Translations under genes and position numbers: made by a program | The notes under the pieces: model-generated | Database searches by the model: none | Told to the model about the DNA's origin: nothing | The model's input: only the letters and a program-made list of their open reading frames with translations | Source: Oenococcus kitaharae | Lineage (GTDB): Bacteria; Bacillota; Bacilli; Lactobacillales; Lactobacillaceae | Assembly: GCF_025758695.1 (NCBI RefSeq) | Contig: NZ_JANJQP010000003.1 | Span: forward strand, 310,001-374,000 | Reading direction: 5' to 3' | Length of the DNA: 64,000 bases | Shown here: in pieces, positions 23,145 to 33,060 of the stretch | Position numbering within the stretch: position 1 is the stretch's first letter | Layout: each line of letters begins with the position of its first letter

Positions 23145-24040
23145 TGAATACGAAGTCAACAAATAAGATTGCTATCGTGACGATTTATTTTATTTCGGCT
23201 CTAGTAGTTGTTATTCTAGCAGCTTTACTGGTGTCGATTCTTGGCAGAGGGCTGCCAAACGTCAGTTGGCATTTTTTGACTAGCCACTCATCTGCTTTTA
23301 CAGCCGGCGGTGGTATTTCTGATCAACTGTTTAATTCCTTTTATCTCTTGATATTGTCGATGCTGATCTCTTTGCCCATTGCTTTGGGTTCAGCAATTTA
23401 TTTAAATGAATTTGCTAATCAGCAATCAGAGTTTATTTCGATTTTTCGTTCTGCAATCGAAGTTTTGAGTTCCCTCCCATCGGTAGTAGTTGGCTTGTTT
23501 GGCTTCTTACTCTTTGTTTTAAAGTTTCATTTTGGGTTTTCTGTTTTATCCGGCGCGGTTGCCCTCACTTTTTTTAATCTGCCTCTTTTGACCAGCTCCA
23601 TTGAAAATTCGCTAGCTGCTATTCCAAATCTTCAAAGAGAAGCAGGCCTGGCTTTGGGCCTTTCAAAATGGGAAACGACTGGCAAAGTGATTTTGCCGGC
23701 CGCTGTTCCTTCGATCGTGACTGGTATTGTTTTGGCAGCTGGACGTGTTTTTGGTGAAGCGGCTGCTTTACTGTTTACAGCAGGCCAATCGGCTCCACAA
23801 TTAAATTGGCTAAATTGGAATCCTTTTGATTCCAATAGCCCTTTGAATCCAATGCGGCCAGCTGAAACTTTAGCCGTACATATTTGGAAAGTTAATTCCG
23901 AAGGTACGATGCCGGATGCAGCTCGAATTTCCGCTGGTGCGTCTGCTGTGCTGATTATCATGGTTCTGATTTTTAATCTGTTGGCGAGATACCTAGGAAG
24001 TAAATTGTACAAGAAAATGACATCGGGATCGGCGAGGTGA
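23144..24040 (+). CDS. pstA: phosphate ABC transporter permease PstA
   Basis: This 298-residue permease has six predicted helices. The EAA loop is LQREAGLALGLSKWETTGKV. AATG overlap with pstC and close linkage to pstB show translational coupling across the transporter operon. Confidence 0.95.
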   Translation: MNTKSTNKIAIVTIYFISALVVVILAALLVSILGRGLPNVSWHFLTSHSSAFTAGGGISDQLFNSFYLLILSMLISLPIALGSAIYLNEFANQQSEFISIFRSAIEVLSSLPSVVVGLFGFLLFVLKFHFGFSVLSGAVALTFFNLPLLTSSIENSLAAIPNLQREAGLALGLSKWETTGKVILPAAVPSIVTGIVLAAGRVFGEAAALLFTAGQSAPQLNWLNWNPFDSNSPLNPMRPAETLAVHIWKVNSEGTMPDAARISAGASAVLIIMVLIFNLLARYLGSKLYKKMTSGSAR

Positions 24041-24042
24041 TC

Positions 24043-24897
24043 ATGGCTAAATCAAAAACACCTGCAATTAATTATGTGAAAGATATAAAAAAACTGATTC
24101 GCTTGGATAATCCGGATAGTTACATTTCCGAACCTGATCCCGCGAGACATGAAGTAGCTTTGAAAACTGAAAATGTTTCAGTTTTCTATGGGGATAATCA
24201 GGCCTTAACAGATGCGAATCTCGCTTTTGAGCGTTTTAAAATTACGACTTTAATTGGGGCATCCGGCTCAGGGAAGTCTACTTTTCTGCGTTCTTTGAAT
24301 CGTATGAACGATGGTGTTGCTCGTGTGACGGGTAAAATTATGTATCGCGGGTTAGACCTGAATTCTCCGGATGTTGATGTTTACGAAGTGCGTCGACATA
24401 TTGGCATGGTTTTTCAGATGCCCAATCCCTTCGCAAAGTCTATTTATAATAACATTGCATTCGCTTTGACGCAGCGGAAAAAATATAGCAAAGAACAGTT
24501 AGACGAAATTGTCGAATCGGCCTTAAAGCAAGCTGCTTTGTGGGATCAAGTGAAAGATGACTTGCAGAAATCAGCGCTTGAATTGTCAGGCGGGCAGGCT
24601 CAAAGGCTGGTCATTGCGCGTGCGCTTGCATTGAAACCTGATATTTTATTAATGGATGAACCAACCAGCGCTTTGGATCCAAAATCGACGATGCAGATTG
24701 AAGAGACAATGATGGAATTAAAGAAAAAGTACACGATCATCGTTGTTACACACAATATGCAGCAGGCTGCCCGGATTGGTGATTACACGGCTTTCTTTCA
24801 TTTGGGCAAAGTCATTGAATTCGATTTAACAAGAAAAATCTTTACGAGACCAAAAGTCAAATTGACGGATGATTATGTTTCGGGGAATTTTGGCTGA
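24043..24897 (+). CDS. pstB: phosphate ABC transporter ATPase PstB (copy 1)
   Basis: This 284-residue ATPase has an N-terminal extension of about 40 residues before the ABC core. Walker A is GASGSGKST, the Q-loop is VFQMPNPF, the signature is ELSGGQAQR and Walker B is [12 protein letters not shown]. It powers phosphate uptake through PstCA. I chose ATG 24043, which follows the GAGGTGAT ribosome site; the pstA stop is at 24038. GTG 24037 is less likely. Confidence 0.95.
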   Translation: MAKSKTPAINYVKDIKKLIRLDNPDSYISEPDPARHEVALKTENVSVFYGDNQALTDANLAFERFKITTLIGASGSGKSTFLRSLNRMNDGVARVTGKIMYRGLDLNSPDVDVYEVRRHIGMVFQMPNPFAKSIYNNIAFALTQRKKYSKEQLDEIVESALKQAALWDQVKDDLQKSALELSGGQAQRLVIARALALKPDILLMDEPTSALDPKSTMQIEETMMELKKKYTIIVVTHNMQQAARIGDYTAFFHLGKVIEFDLTRKIFTRPKVKLTDDYVSGNFG

Positions 24898-25661
24898 TGG
24901 CAGACGAAAAATATCTATTAACAACTGAACATGTCAAGCTTTTCTACGGTGAAAAAGAAGCACTGCATGATATTAGTCTTCATTTTCCAAAAACAGGTAT
25001 CACGGCTTTAATCGGACCATCTGGGTCCGGAAAATCAACATATCTTCGTGCGATAAATCGTATGCATGATTTGACGCCTGGTGTTCGTGTGGAAGGCAAG
25101 TTTTTATTTCACGGGCAGGATATTTACGCCGATAATGTCGATTTGGTTGATTTACGCAAGCGTATCGGGATGGTCTTTCAGCAGCCGACGCCTTTTCCAT
25201 TCAGTGTTTATGAGAACGTTGCTTTCGGACTTAAATTAGGAAAAAAAATGCCGAAACACGAATTGGATGAGGAAGTTGAAAAGGCGCTCACACAGGCCGG
25301 TGTCTGGAATGAGGTCAAGGATCGTTTGGGTGCCAATGCCTTGGGTTTATCTGGCGGCCAGCAGCAGCGTGTCAGTGTGGCACGTGTGTTGGCGACCAAA
25401 CCGGATATCTTGTTGCTAGACGAGCCAACCAGCGCTTTGGATCCAATCTCCAGCCGTGTGGTTGAAGACTCGTTGCTGGATTTACGCGATCATTATTGTT
25501 TAATTGTTGTGACGCATAACATGCAGCAGGCTGCTCGTATCAGCCAGACAACGGCCTTTTTAAATGAAGGGCGATTGGTCGAAGTAGGCAATACTCGTGA
25601 TATTTTCCTGGATCCTAAAGAAAAGGAAACTCAGGATTATGTGAGCGGCCGTTTTGGATAA
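24897..25661 (+). CDS. pstB: phosphate ABC transporter ATPase PstB (copy 2)
   Basis: This 254-residue second PstB has Walker [11 protein letters not shown]-loop VFQQPTPFP, signature LSGGQQQR and Walker [12 protein letters not shown]. The start ATG overlaps the stop of copy 1 (TGATG). Two PstB genes side by side are common in Firmicutes pst operons, and the two may form a heterodimer. Confidence 0.95.
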   Translation: MADEKYLLTTEHVKLFYGEKEALHDISLHFPKTGITALIGPSGSGKSTYLRAINRMHDLTPGVRVEGKFLFHGQDIYADNVDLVDLRKRIGMVFQQPTPFPFSVYENVAFGLKLGKKMPKHELDEEVEKALTQAGVWNEVKDRLGANALGLSGGQQQRVSVARVLATKPDILLLDEPTSALDPISSRVVEDSLLDLRDHYCLIVVTHNMQQAARISQTTAFLNEGRLVEVGNTRDIFLDPKEKETQDYVSGRFG

Positions 25662-25688
25662 AATGAATAGAAAAGGAGATGATGGGGA

Positions 25689-26375
25689 ATGAGCCGAATT
25701 TTTGACATCGAAATGGAAGATTTGGACGACCAGTTCCGCAGCATGGGGAAGATGGTTGCACGGACGATTGATAAATCAGTCGTGGCTTTTATGGCACATG
25801 ATACCAAGGCCGCTGATGAAATTATTAATCGTGATCATGAGATTAACGAACGCGAGTCTGCTATTGAAAAAAAGACTTTTGAAATGATTGCGTTGTATCA
25901 GCCTGTGACAACCGATTTACGTGAAGTCGTGACTATCTTAAAAGCTGTTTCTGTTCTTGAAAGGATGGGCGATTATGCACGCGATATTGCACAATCGACC
26001 ATTCGTATTCATCACCGGCAGAATGGCGATCGCAGAATGCCTGCGATTGAAAGAAAAATTTCTGAGATGGGCTTGATGGCAACAAGAACTGTCGATGAAA
26101 TACTGGATGCCTATGTTTCTGATTCGATTGATGATGCTCAAAAGGTTGCCACGCACTCGCAGCATGTTGGCCAGCTATCATCAACGATTCGAAAAGATAT
26201 TTTGGCTTCCATGAAGGATGATGCTGACACAGTTGATACTGGCGCTGATTACTTAGTGGTAGTTGGTTATCTTAAGCGGACCGCTGATCATGCGACTGAT
26301 ATTGCCGAGTGGCTGGTCTACAAGAGAAGCGGCAAAATTGTGGAATTAAATCCGGGATCTTCCAGTTTTATTTAA
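25689..26375 (+). CDS. phoU: phosphate uptake regulator PhoU
   Basis: In this 228-residue all-helical protein, two related three-helix halves carry the metal-binding E/DxxxD patterns (ERMGDYARDIAQS and KRTADHATDIAEW). It links transporter state to control of phosphate uptake. An AAGGAG SD lies upstream and the gene ends the pst transcript proper. Confidence 0.95.
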   Translation: MSRIFDIEMEDLDDQFRSMGKMVARTIDKSVVAFMAHDTKAADEIINRDHEINERESAIEKKTFEMIALYQPVTTDLREVVTILKAVSVLERMGDYARDIAQSTIRIHHRQNGDRRMPAIERKISEMGLMATRTVDEILDAYVSDSIDDAQKVATHSQHVGQLSSTIRKDILASMKDDADTVDTGADYLVVVGYLKRTADHATDIAEWLVYKRSGKIVELNPGSSSFI

Positions 26376-26389
26376 GGAGAAGTACCAGT

Positions 26390-26734
26390 ATGCATTTTGT
26401 TTATAGGCTGATTGTCAATACATTAATTTTTGTTGTGTTTCACTATTTGTTTCCTAATGCTCTGACAGTTAAAGATTGGACAGCTGCAATCGTAGCAGCG
26501 GTCGTCCTTGCTTTATTGAATACCTTTTTAAAACCTTTGCTGCATATTGTGTCCTTTCCGATCACAATTTTGACGCTTGGCCTTTTTAGTATTGTTATCA
26601 ATATGGTTGTTTTAGCCGTTGACGATGCTTTAGTTTCTGGCGTGACGATTCATGGTTGGGGCTGGGTATTTGTACTGAGTTTGATTTTTAGTTTTGCACA
26701 AAGTTGGATCACAAGTACTGAGAAAGTGAGGTAA
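26390..26734 (+). CDS. YvlD-like membrane protein (phage holin family 4 type)
   Basis: In this 114-residue protein four hydrophobic segments carry the family pattern NTFLKPLLHIVSFPITILTL. The function is unknown, though relatives are linked to envelope stress operons. ATG 26390 follows AAGGAG, and a longer frame reaching back to 26309 overlaps phoU without support. It lies between phoU and hprK with short gaps. Confidence 0.85.
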   Translation: MHFVYRLIVNTLIFVVFHYLFPNALTVKDWTAAIVAAVVLALLNTFLKPLLHIVSFPITILTLGLFSIVINMVVLAVDDALVSGVTIHGWGWVFVLSLIFSFAQSWITSTEKVR

Positions 26735-26737
26735 AAA

Positions 26738-27697
26738 ATGGATGAACAAATAACAGTTACGGTTAAAGATTTGGTACAGAATACTGCGTTGCGTGTAGTT
26801 TGGGGAGAAGATGATTTGGACCGGCCGATCACGGTTCCTGATATTGCGCGTCCCGGTTTGCAATTAACGGGATTTTTGGATTACTTTGAACCAAAACGCG
26901 TGCAGTTATATGGTGTTAATGAGACGGAATATGCTAAGACGATGTCGCATGAGCAGAAAATGTATGTTTTTAAAAAAATGTCAACGCCATTGACTCCGGC
27001 TTTTGTTGTCTCAACTGATCTGCAAGTCCCTGATGAATTGATTGATGCCGCTAAGGCCGCAAAAATTCCAGTTTTGACCAGCTCCTTAACTTCGTCTAGA
27101 CTACTGTTGAATATGACTTATTATTTAGGTGCTCAGTTATCGGAAAGAAAAGCTGTCCATGGCGTGCTGATCGATATCAACGGCATAGGTGTGTTATTGA
27201 CGGGTGACCCTGGAATTGGGAAAACTGAAGCTGCTTTGGAACTGATTCAACAAGGAAAAGCTCGTTTGATTGCTGATGACCGGGTTGATATATACGCCGA
27301 AGATGAACAGCGTCTAGTGGGGGCTCCTTCTGAAGTTCTCGCCAATTTGATGGAGGTACGCGGTATTGGTATTATCGATGTTCTTCAAACATATGGTGCC
27401 GCTGCAATTCGTGACCATACAACGATTGTGCTGAATATCGATTTAAAACGTTCTAATGAGAAAGTGTCAAACTTTGATCGCTTGGGTGACGGCGGTGCTA
27501 GTTTTGAAATTCTTGGGATAAAAATTCCCAAAATGGAGCTGCCGGTTACTTCTGGGCGTAATACAGCCAGCGTGATTGATGCGGCGGCTTTGAAATATCG
27601 TACCGAACGGATGGGTTTTGACGCATTATCCACATTAGAAGAACGCCAGCGCAAGCTGATTAAGGAAAATGAAGTCCATGACCAGCAAAACAACTAA
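26738..27697 (+). CDS. hprK: HPr kinase/phosphorylase
   Basis: This is a 319-residue bifunctional enzyme that phosphorylates HPr at Ser46 and reverses it, controlling CcpA-dependent catabolite repression. The P-loop reads GDPGIGKTE, slightly different from the usual GxSGxGKS. The family signature is EVRGIGIIDV. GAGG is the SD. It overlaps gpsA by 20 nt. The lgt gene that often follows hprK in lactobacilli is absent here. Confidence 0.95.
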   Translation: MDEQITVTVKDLVQNTALRVVWGEDDLDRPITVPDIARPGLQLTGFLDYFEPKRVQLYGVNETEYAKTMSHEQKMYVFKKMSTPLTPAFVVSTDLQVPDELIDAAKAAKIPVLTSSLTSSRLLLNMTYYLGAQLSERKAVHGVLIDINGIGVLLTGDPGIGKTEAALELIQQGKARLIADDRVDIYAEDEQRLVGAPSEVLANLMEVRGIGIIDVLQTYGAAAIRDHTTIVLNIDLKRSNEKVSNFDRLGDGGASFEILGIKIPKMELPVTSGRNTASVIDAAALKYRTERMGFDALSTLEERQRKLIKENEVHDQQNN

Positions 27698-28700
27698 AAT
27701 AGCCGTCATTGGTGCTGGATCTTGGGGCACAGCTCTGGCTTCAACATTCTCTGGCAACGGCAATCAAGTGATGCTTTGGGGCCATAATGCTAATGATGTT
27801 GACGAAATCAATCGTTCTCATCACAATAGCCGTTATTTAAAAGATGCTCTTTTAGATGATAAGCTGCAGGCGAGCACTGATCTAGCAGCAGCGTTAAATG
27901 GCGCTGAAATTGTTTTATTTGTCGTACCAACGGTAGCAATTCGTGAGGTCGCACGTGAAGTTGGGAAACTTTTGTCTTTGACTGCCCCTGATGCATTTTT
28001 CGGCCATGCAATAAAAGGTATTGAGGTTGATTCTAATAAACGTATTAGTCAGATGATTTGCGAAGAAATGCCATTGTTAAATGAGAGCGATTTATTTTTT
28101 ATTTCCGGTCCTTCACATGCTGAATCGGTGATTCGGCATGCGATCACTTTGGTAGCTGTTGCAAGTGCTAATAAAGGAAATGCACAAAAAGTTCAACAGG
28201 CATTATCCAATTCGTTTTTCCGTGTTTATACAAATTCTGACTTACCGGGTTCGGAGTATGCTGCGGCCCTGAAAAATGTGCTTGCGATTGCTGGGGGCAT
28301 ACTACAAGGCTTAGGAATGGCTGACAATACACAAGCAGCCTTGATTACACGTGGATTAGCAGAAATGCGTCGTTTGGGTATCGTTTTAGGCGGCCAGTCA
28401 GCCACTTTTGATGGTCTAGCCGGTCTCGGTGATTTGATTGTGACTGCTACTTCAGCCAATTCTCGCAATTTTCGCGCAGGTGTCGCATTGGCCGGTAACA
28501 AAAACATAGAACAAGTTCAAAAAGAGATGGGTATGGTCATCGAAGGCGTTCGAACAGCTAAAGCGGTAGACCAATTGTCAAAAAATAACAAAATTAGTAT
28601 GCCAATTAGCCAGTCTGTCTACAAAATTCTCTATGAAAATGCGAAAATAGAAGATGTTGTTGCCGATCTAATGAATCGACCACTGATTTCGGAGGAATAA
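27678..28700 (+). CDS. gpsA: glycerol-3-phosphate dehydrogenase [NAD(P)+]
   Basis: This 340-residue enzyme makes sn-glycerol 3-phosphate for phospholipids from dihydroxyacetone phosphate. The nucleotide motif is [12 protein letters not shown]. The catalytic Lys lies in [16 protein letters not shown] and [14 protein letters not shown] follows. The start ATG 27678 has AAGGA 11 nt upstream. ATG 27669 is in frame but too close to the SD. It overlaps hprK and precedes galU by 5 bp. Confidence 0.95.
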   Translation: MTSKTTKIAVIGAGSWGTALASTFSGNGNQVMLWGHNANDVDEINRSHHNSRYLKDALLDDKLQASTDLAAALNGAEIVLFVVPTVAIREVAREVGKLLSLTAPDAFFGHAIKGIEVDSNKRISQMICEEMPLLNESDLFFISGPSHAESVIRHAITLVAVASANKGNAQKVQQALSNSFFRVYTNSDLPGSEYAAALKNVLAIAGGILQGLGMADNTQAALITRGLAEMRRLGIVLGGQSATFDGLAGLGDLIVTATSANSRNFRAGVALAGNKNIEQVQKEMGMVIEGVRTAKAVDQLSKNNKISMPISQSVYKILYENAKIEDVVADLMNRPLISEE

Positions 28701-28705
28701 TCGAG

Positions 28706-29581
28706 ATGCTTAAAAAAGTTAAAAAGGCCGTGATTCCAGCAGCCGGTTTGGGAACGCGTTTTTTGCCGGCTACAAAAGCCTTGGCCAAGGAGATGCTGCC
28801 AATTGTCGATACACCGACAATTCAATTCATTGTTGAAGAAGCAATCAAATCTGGTATTGAAGATATTTTGATTGTCGATGGTAAATCAAAACGGTCTATC
28901 GAAGACCATTTTGATTCCAATGCTGAACTTGAAGATAACCTTTCTGCAAAGGGTAAGGATAAACTACTCAAACTGGTTCAGGACACAACTGATTTGAATA
29001 TTTACTTTATTCGTCAATCGCATCCGCGTGGCCTTGGGGATGCTGTCTTAAAGGCCAAATCATTTATTGGTGATGAACCATTTGTTGTGATGCTGGGTGA
29101 TGATTTGATGACGGATGAAGTGCCCTTGACTCGTCAGCTGATCGACCGCTATAACGAAACTGAACAATCGACACTAGCCGTGATGCAGGTACCTCACGAA
29201 GAGACTTCCAAGTACGGTGTGATTGATCCTGCTAAAGAAGTTAAACCGGGTTTGTTTGAGGTGAAAAACTTTGTTGAGAAACCGCGTCCGCAAGATGCAC
29301 CTTCTGATTTGGCGATTATTGGACGTTACTTGTTTACGCCGACAATCTTTGAAGAACTGGAAAACACGATGCCAGGTAAAGGCAACGAAATTCAGTTAAC
29401 CGATGCGATTGAGTCTTTGAATCACAAAGAGCATGTATACGCTCATCAATTTACAGGTAAAAGGTATGATATCGGTTCTAAAATCGGTTTCTTGGAAACA
29501 AATATTGAGTTTGGATTAGTTCATCCGGATACTGGTGACGAGCTTCGCAAGTATATCAAAGAGCTTGCAAAGACTCTGTAA
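28706..29581 (+). CDS. galU: UTP--glucose-1-phosphate uridylyltransferase
   Basis: This 291-residue nucleotidyltransferase forms UDP-glucose for polysaccharide and glycolipid synthesis. The N-terminal signature [17 protein letters not shown] carries the nucleotide loop, and VEKP and [12 protein letters not shown] complete the sugar site. It is the last gene before a strong terminator. Confidence 0.96.
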   Translation: MLKKVKKAVIPAAGLGTRFLPATKALAKEMLPIVDTPTIQFIVEEAIKSGIEDILIVDGKSKRSIEDHFDSNAELEDNLSAKGKDKLLKLVQDTTDLNIYFIRQSHPRGLGDAVLKAKSFIGDEPFVVMLGDDLMTDEVPLTRQLIDRYNETEQSTLAVMQVPHEETSKYGVIDPAKEVKPGLFEVKNFVEKPRPQDAPSDLAIIGRYLFTPTIFEELENTMPGKGNEIQLTDAIESLNHKEHVYAHQFTGKRYDIGSKIGFLETNIEFGLVHPDTGDELRKYIKELAKTL

Positions 29582-29602
29582 AGTTTGCCATATCTGTCAT
29601 TG

Positions 29603-29626
29603 ATCGTCCGTTAGGACGATTTTTTA
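29603..29626 (+). terminator. intrinsic terminator after galU
   Basis: ATCGTCC (29603-29609), GTTA loop, GGACGAT (29614-29620) and a T-run. Confidence 0.88.
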
Positions 29627-29631
29627 TATAT

Positions 29632-29660
29632 TTGAGCAAATGACAGCTCTGTGATAAACT
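29632..29660 (+). promoter_or_regulatory. trxB promoter
   Basis: TTGAGC (29632-29637), 17 bp, TAAACT (29655-29660) with an extended TG motif. Confidence 0.65.
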
Positions 29661-29684
29661 AACAAATAGTAAGCAGGAGATTTT

Positions 29685-30626
29685 ATGGCACAGAAATATG
29701 ATGTGATCATTATTGGTGCAGGCCCAGCAGGCATGGCAGCAGCTACATACGCCAGCCGAGCTAATTTATCGGTTCTCATGATCGATAAGGGCATCTACGG
29801 CGGACAAATGAATGATACGGCCGAAGTTGAAAATTACCCTGGTTTTGATTCTATTTTGGGTAATGAATTGGCGGAAAAAATGTATGCCAGTTCGACGCGT
29901 TTTGGTGCTGAATATGTTTTTGGCGAAGTCGAGAATGTGATTGACCATGGTGCCAGCAAATTGGTTGTGACTGACGACGAACAGTATGAAACCAAGGTTG
30001 TTGTCGTTGCCAGTGGCGCTACACATCGTCATTTATCAGTGCCCGGCGAAGAGGAGTATGCCGGCCGCGGGGTTTCCTACTGTGCTGTTTGTGATGGTGC
30101 CTTCTTTAAGGGCGAACAAGTAACGGTTATTGGCGGTGGTGATTCAGCGATTGAAGAAGCGACTTACTTAGCTAATTTGGCTAAACAGGTGACAATTGTT
30201 CATCGCCGTGATACGCTTCGTGCCTCTAAAATTGCTCAAAAACGGGCCTTTGATAAAGCAAATATCGATTTTTCTTGGAATAAGGAGACCAAAGAAATCC
30301 TGGGCGATGGGGAAAAAGTCACTGGTATTCGCGTGTTTGATAAGGACAAGCAGGAAGAATCGATTATTAAAAGCGATGGTGTCTTCATTTATGTCGGGAT
30401 TACGCCTAATACACAAGGTTTAGAAAAATTGGGTATTCTGGATGATAAGGGCTGGGTGCTGACTGACGAGAATATGCAGACGAAAGTGAACGGTGTTTTT
30501 GCTGTTGGTGATGTCCGCAAGCCTTCCATTCGTCAAATTGCTTCAGCAGTTGGCGATGGTGCTGTCGCCGGCAAATTACTGTTTGATTACATTCAAACTT
30601 TGACCGATTCGCAGGTTAAGGCTTGA
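29685..30626 (+). CDS. trxB: thioredoxin reductase
   Basis: This 313-residue FAD/NADPH enzyme keeps thioredoxin reduced. FAD motif GAGPAGMAAA, redox pair CAVCDGAFF, NADPH motif GGGDSAIEEA and the C-terminal GVFAVGDVR are all present. AGCAGGAG is the SD. It is separated from galU by a terminator and a new promoter. Confidence 0.96.
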   Translation: MAQKYDVIIIGAGPAGMAAATYASRANLSVLMIDKGIYGGQMNDTAEVENYPGFDSILGNELAEKMYASSTRFGAEYVFGEVENVIDHGASKLVVTDDEQYETKVVVVASGATHRHLSVPGEEEYAGRGVSYCAVCDGAFFKGEQVTVIGGGDSAIEEATYLANLAKQVTIVHRRDTLRASKIAQKRAFDKANIDFSWNKETKEILGDGEKVTGIRVFDKDKQEESIIKSDGVFIYVGITPNTQGLEKLGILDDKGWVLTDENMQTKVNGVFAVGDVRKPSIRQIASAVGDGAVAGKLLFDYIQTLTDSQVKA

Positions 30627-30635
30627 AGCTGATGA

Positions 30636-30651
30636 TATAATTTGACTTAGC
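30636..30651 (+). promoter_or_regulatory. extended -10 promoter of rapZ-like/yvcK/whiA operon
   Basis: TGATATAAT (TATAAT at 30636-30641) lies 10 nt before ATG 30652, leaving a leader of only a few bases and no SD. Confidence 0.6.
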
Positions 30652-31083
30652 ATGAAAATTAAGGTTATTTCGTTTGGCTATAAATACGAAAATATGCCAA
30701 AAGCGTCTTTTGTTTTTGACTTGCGTTTCCTAAAAAACCCATATTGGCAGCCTGGCATGCGTACTTTGAGCGGTTTGGATCAGGCTGTTTTTGATTTTGT
30801 CATGTCAGCTGCCGGCTCTGAAGATTTTTATCAGCAGCTCAAGCAGATGGTCGGCCTAGCTTTAAAATTAGCTCAGGCCAAAGAGACAGCTGGTGGCCAT
30901 GTCGCTGATGAAGTAACGATTGCCTTTGGCTGTACCGGTGGCCAACATCGTTCAGTTGCTTTTGCCCAAAGATTAGGTCAAGATTTAGCTGCTGAAGGAT
31001 ATGACGCAGCCATTTGTCATCGGGATTTAGCAAAATCTCAAAAACGCGAGATCGCGCGGCTAAAAGAGGAGACCAAAGCATGA
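30652..31083 (+). CDS. stand-alone RapZ C-terminal domain protein
   Basis: This 143-residue protein corresponds only to the C-terminal half of RapZ/YvcJ: ISFGYKYENMPKASFVFDLR, FLKNPYWQPG and the signature FGCTGGQHRSVAFAQRL. The N-terminal P-loop kinase-like domain of usual RapZ (about 290 residues) is missing, and no P-loop sequence fits in the 25 bp after trxB. In E. coli this C-terminal domain binds RNA and GlmS-pathway ligands. In Firmicutes rapZ precedes yvcK and whiA as here. It ends in an ATGA overlap with yvcK. Confidence 0.88.
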   Translation: MKIKVISFGYKYENMPKASFVFDLRFLKNPYWQPGMRTLSGLDQAVFDFVMSAAGSEDFYQQLKQMVGLALKLAQAKETAGGHVADEVTIAFGCTGGQHRSVAFAQRLGQDLAAEGYDAAICHRDLAKSQKREIARLKEETKA

Positions 31084-32060
31084 GTACTGGCAAAAAAAGA
31101 AATGTCGTCGTGATTGGCGGAGGCTCCGGATTACCGGTTATTTTACGTCCTCTGCGCGATTGCAATGTCGAAGTGACTGCCGTTGTGACCGTGGCTGACG
31201 ATGGCGGTTCGTCAGGTGTGATACGAAACTTTATGAATATTGTGCCGCCTGGAGATATTCGCAATGCGCTGGTTTCTTTGTCATTATTGCCGGATGATTT
31301 TTTGAAGATTTTCCAATATCGTTTTGAATCTTCTGATGAGTTTTTTAAAAATCATGCTCTAGGAAATTTAATTATTGCGGCCATGACCGAAATGTCTGGT
31401 GATATTTTCGGTGCCGTTCAAAAGTTGGGCCGTTTCATGATGATTTCCGGTAAGGTCTATCCCGTTGCTACAGATCCCTTGGTGCTGCACGCTGCTTTTA
31501 CAGATGGCACACAGGGCAGCGGCGAACATGAGATTACAGTTGCTCACAAAGTGATTGAGCATCTATCAATCACGACGGAGAATGGCGAACAGCCGACACC
31601 AACATCCGAAGTTCTTTTGGCGATTGACCATGCCGACATGATTGTGTTCGGGCCAGGCTCTCTATATACATCAATTCTGCCCAACCTTGTGATTCCATCT
31701 GTTGGCAAAGCGGTTAAGGCTAGTCCGGCAAAAAAGGTTTATATTGCCAATATCATGACGCAAAAAGGTGAAACAGACCATTACACGGATGCCAGCCATA
31801 TCAAAGCTATCTACCACAATGTGACGGATGGGATTATTGATTATGTTTTGACAAACACAGCGGTTGTGCCGGAAGATTATATCGACTTTCAAAAGTGGGA
31901 TGAGATTTCGACACAAGTCAAAGTGGATCTGGCCGAAGACAAAAAACTCGGTGTCACGCCGATTACCGGAGATTTTTTGGAATTACGCGATCAAGGCGCC
32001 TTTCATGACGGTCAGAAAATTGCCGAGAAACTGCTGCAAATCCTTGATGGCGAAGTCTGA
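31080..32060 (+). CDS. yvcK: YvcK-type gluconeogenesis/morphogenesis factor (CofD-like)
   Basis: This 326-residue protein has the CofD-like fold: VVIGGGSGLPVILRPLRD, ADDGGSSGVIR, and GPGSLYTSILPNL. YvcK binds UDP-sugars and supports growth on gluconeogenic carbon and cell-wall control. ATG 31080 overlaps the preceding stop. The next gene, whiA, starts at the stop (TGATG). Confidence 0.94.
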   Translation: MSTGKKRNVVVIGGGSGLPVILRPLRDCNVEVTAVVTVADDGGSSGVIRNFMNIVPPGDIRNALVSLSLLPDDFLKIFQYRFESSDEFFKNHALGNLIIAAMTEMSGDIFGAVQKLGRFMMISGKVYPVATDPLVLHAAFTDGTQGSGEHEITVAHKVIEHLSITTENGEQPTPTSEVLLAIDHADMIVFGPGSLYTSILPNLVIPSVGKAVKASPAKKVYIANIMTQKGETDHYTDASHIKAIYHNVTDGIIDYVLTNTAVVPEDYIDFQKWDEISTQVKVDLAEDKKLGVTPITGDFLELRDQGAFHDGQKIAEKLLQILDGEV

Positions 32061-33007
32061 TGACCTTTACGCAAGCTGTTAAAAAAGAACTTTCAATTCT
32101 GCCGATTAGTCTGGATACTGCTAAATCCGAACTATCGGCGGTTTTGCGCTTAAACGGGATTTATCATCTTGGCGGCAGCCGGCACAATACGCTGGAAATT
32201 CAGACACAGAATCCGGCGAGTGCCAGACGAACCTACCAATTGCTCGCACAATGCTATCAGGCCGATATCCAGACCAATATTGAGCAGGGACGGTCTTTCA
32301 AACAGGCTGGCCGCCATCGTTATGGTGTGATCATTATGACGGATGCTGATACAATTTTGGCCGATTTAAAGCTAGATCCCTTTTCTGCTTCGCGTCTTGT
32401 GCCGCGGGCTTTTCTGGATACACAGGCAAAAAAACAAGCTTTTTTACGAGCGGCTTTTTTATCTACTGGATCAGTTAATGCGCCGCATTCCAAAAATTAT
32501 CACTTGGAAATTGCTTCAGCCGATGAGGATTTAATCGAGCAGATTTTGTCAATTATGAATGACCCTCTTTTCAACTTAGGCGCCAAGATTGCTCAACGTC
32601 GCGATAGGCTGATTGTTTATCTGAAAACCGGTGAACGTATCTCTGATTTTTTGTCGATTATTCAAGCAACTGCCTCGATGCTGCAGTTCGAGGATGCCCG
32701 AATTATGTCAGACATGCGCAATTCGGCCAACCGTTTGGCTAATGCTGATAATGCCAACGTCAGCCGCATGGCCGAGGCCGCTCAAAAGCAATATGACGCG
32801 CTGCTGCTTTTACGCGAAAAAAATTATTTTGATTCGCTGCCGGACAAATTAAAAGAGGTTGCTTTATTACGGCTGAATAATCCGGAAGCCAGTCTCAGTG
32901 ATATGGCTGACATGGTAGCAGGCCAAGAATTAACTAAATCAGGTATCAATCATCGTATGCGTAAATTGATGCAATTAGCATCGGAAATTGAGCAGGAAAA
33001 AGTTTGA
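32060..33007 (+). CDS. whiA: WhiA, DNA-binding cell division/development protein
   Basis: This 315-residue protein has an N-terminal degenerate LAGLIDADG homing-endonuclease-like domain and a C-terminal HTH (LNNPEASLSDMADMVAGQEL, then TKSGINHRMRKL). It occurs with rapZ and yvcK throughout Firmicutes and affects division and chromosome segregation. It overlaps yvcK by 1 nt. Its stop codon lies inside the CtsR box of clpP. Confidence 0.94.
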   Translation: MTFTQAVKKELSILPISLDTAKSELSAVLRLNGIYHLGGSRHNTLEIQTQNPASARRTYQLLAQCYQADIQTNIEQGRSFKQAGRHRYGVIIMTDADTILADLKLDPFSASRLVPRAFLDTQAKKQAFLRAAFLSTGSVNAPHSKNYHLEIASADEDLIEQILSIMNDPLFNLGAKIAQRRDRLIVYLKTGERISDFLSIIQATASMLQFEDARIMSDMRNSANRLANADNANVSRMAEAAQKQYDALLLLREKNYFDSLPDKLKEVALLRLNNPEASLSDMADMVAGQELTKSGINHRMRKLMQLASEIEQEKV

Positions 33008-33032
33008 CCTTTCTTGACCAATGAACTATACT
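33003..33032 (+). promoter_or_regulatory. clpP promoter with CtsR box
   Basis: TTTGACC-TTT-CTTGACC (33003-33019) is the reverse of the CtsR heptad repeat GGTCAAA-NAN-GGTCAAA, with one mismatch. Its first half supplies the -35 TTGACC (33004-33009), and TATACT lies 17 bp downstream (33027-33032). Bound CtsR would cover the -35. Confidence 0.82.
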
Positions 33033-33060
33033 TACTTTATTAAATTTAAGGAGGCATGAT

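Noticed and set aside
30839-31264. 141-codon minus-strand frame across the RapZ-like and yvcK genes
   Set aside because: It spans two conserved genes on the other strand and has biased composition.
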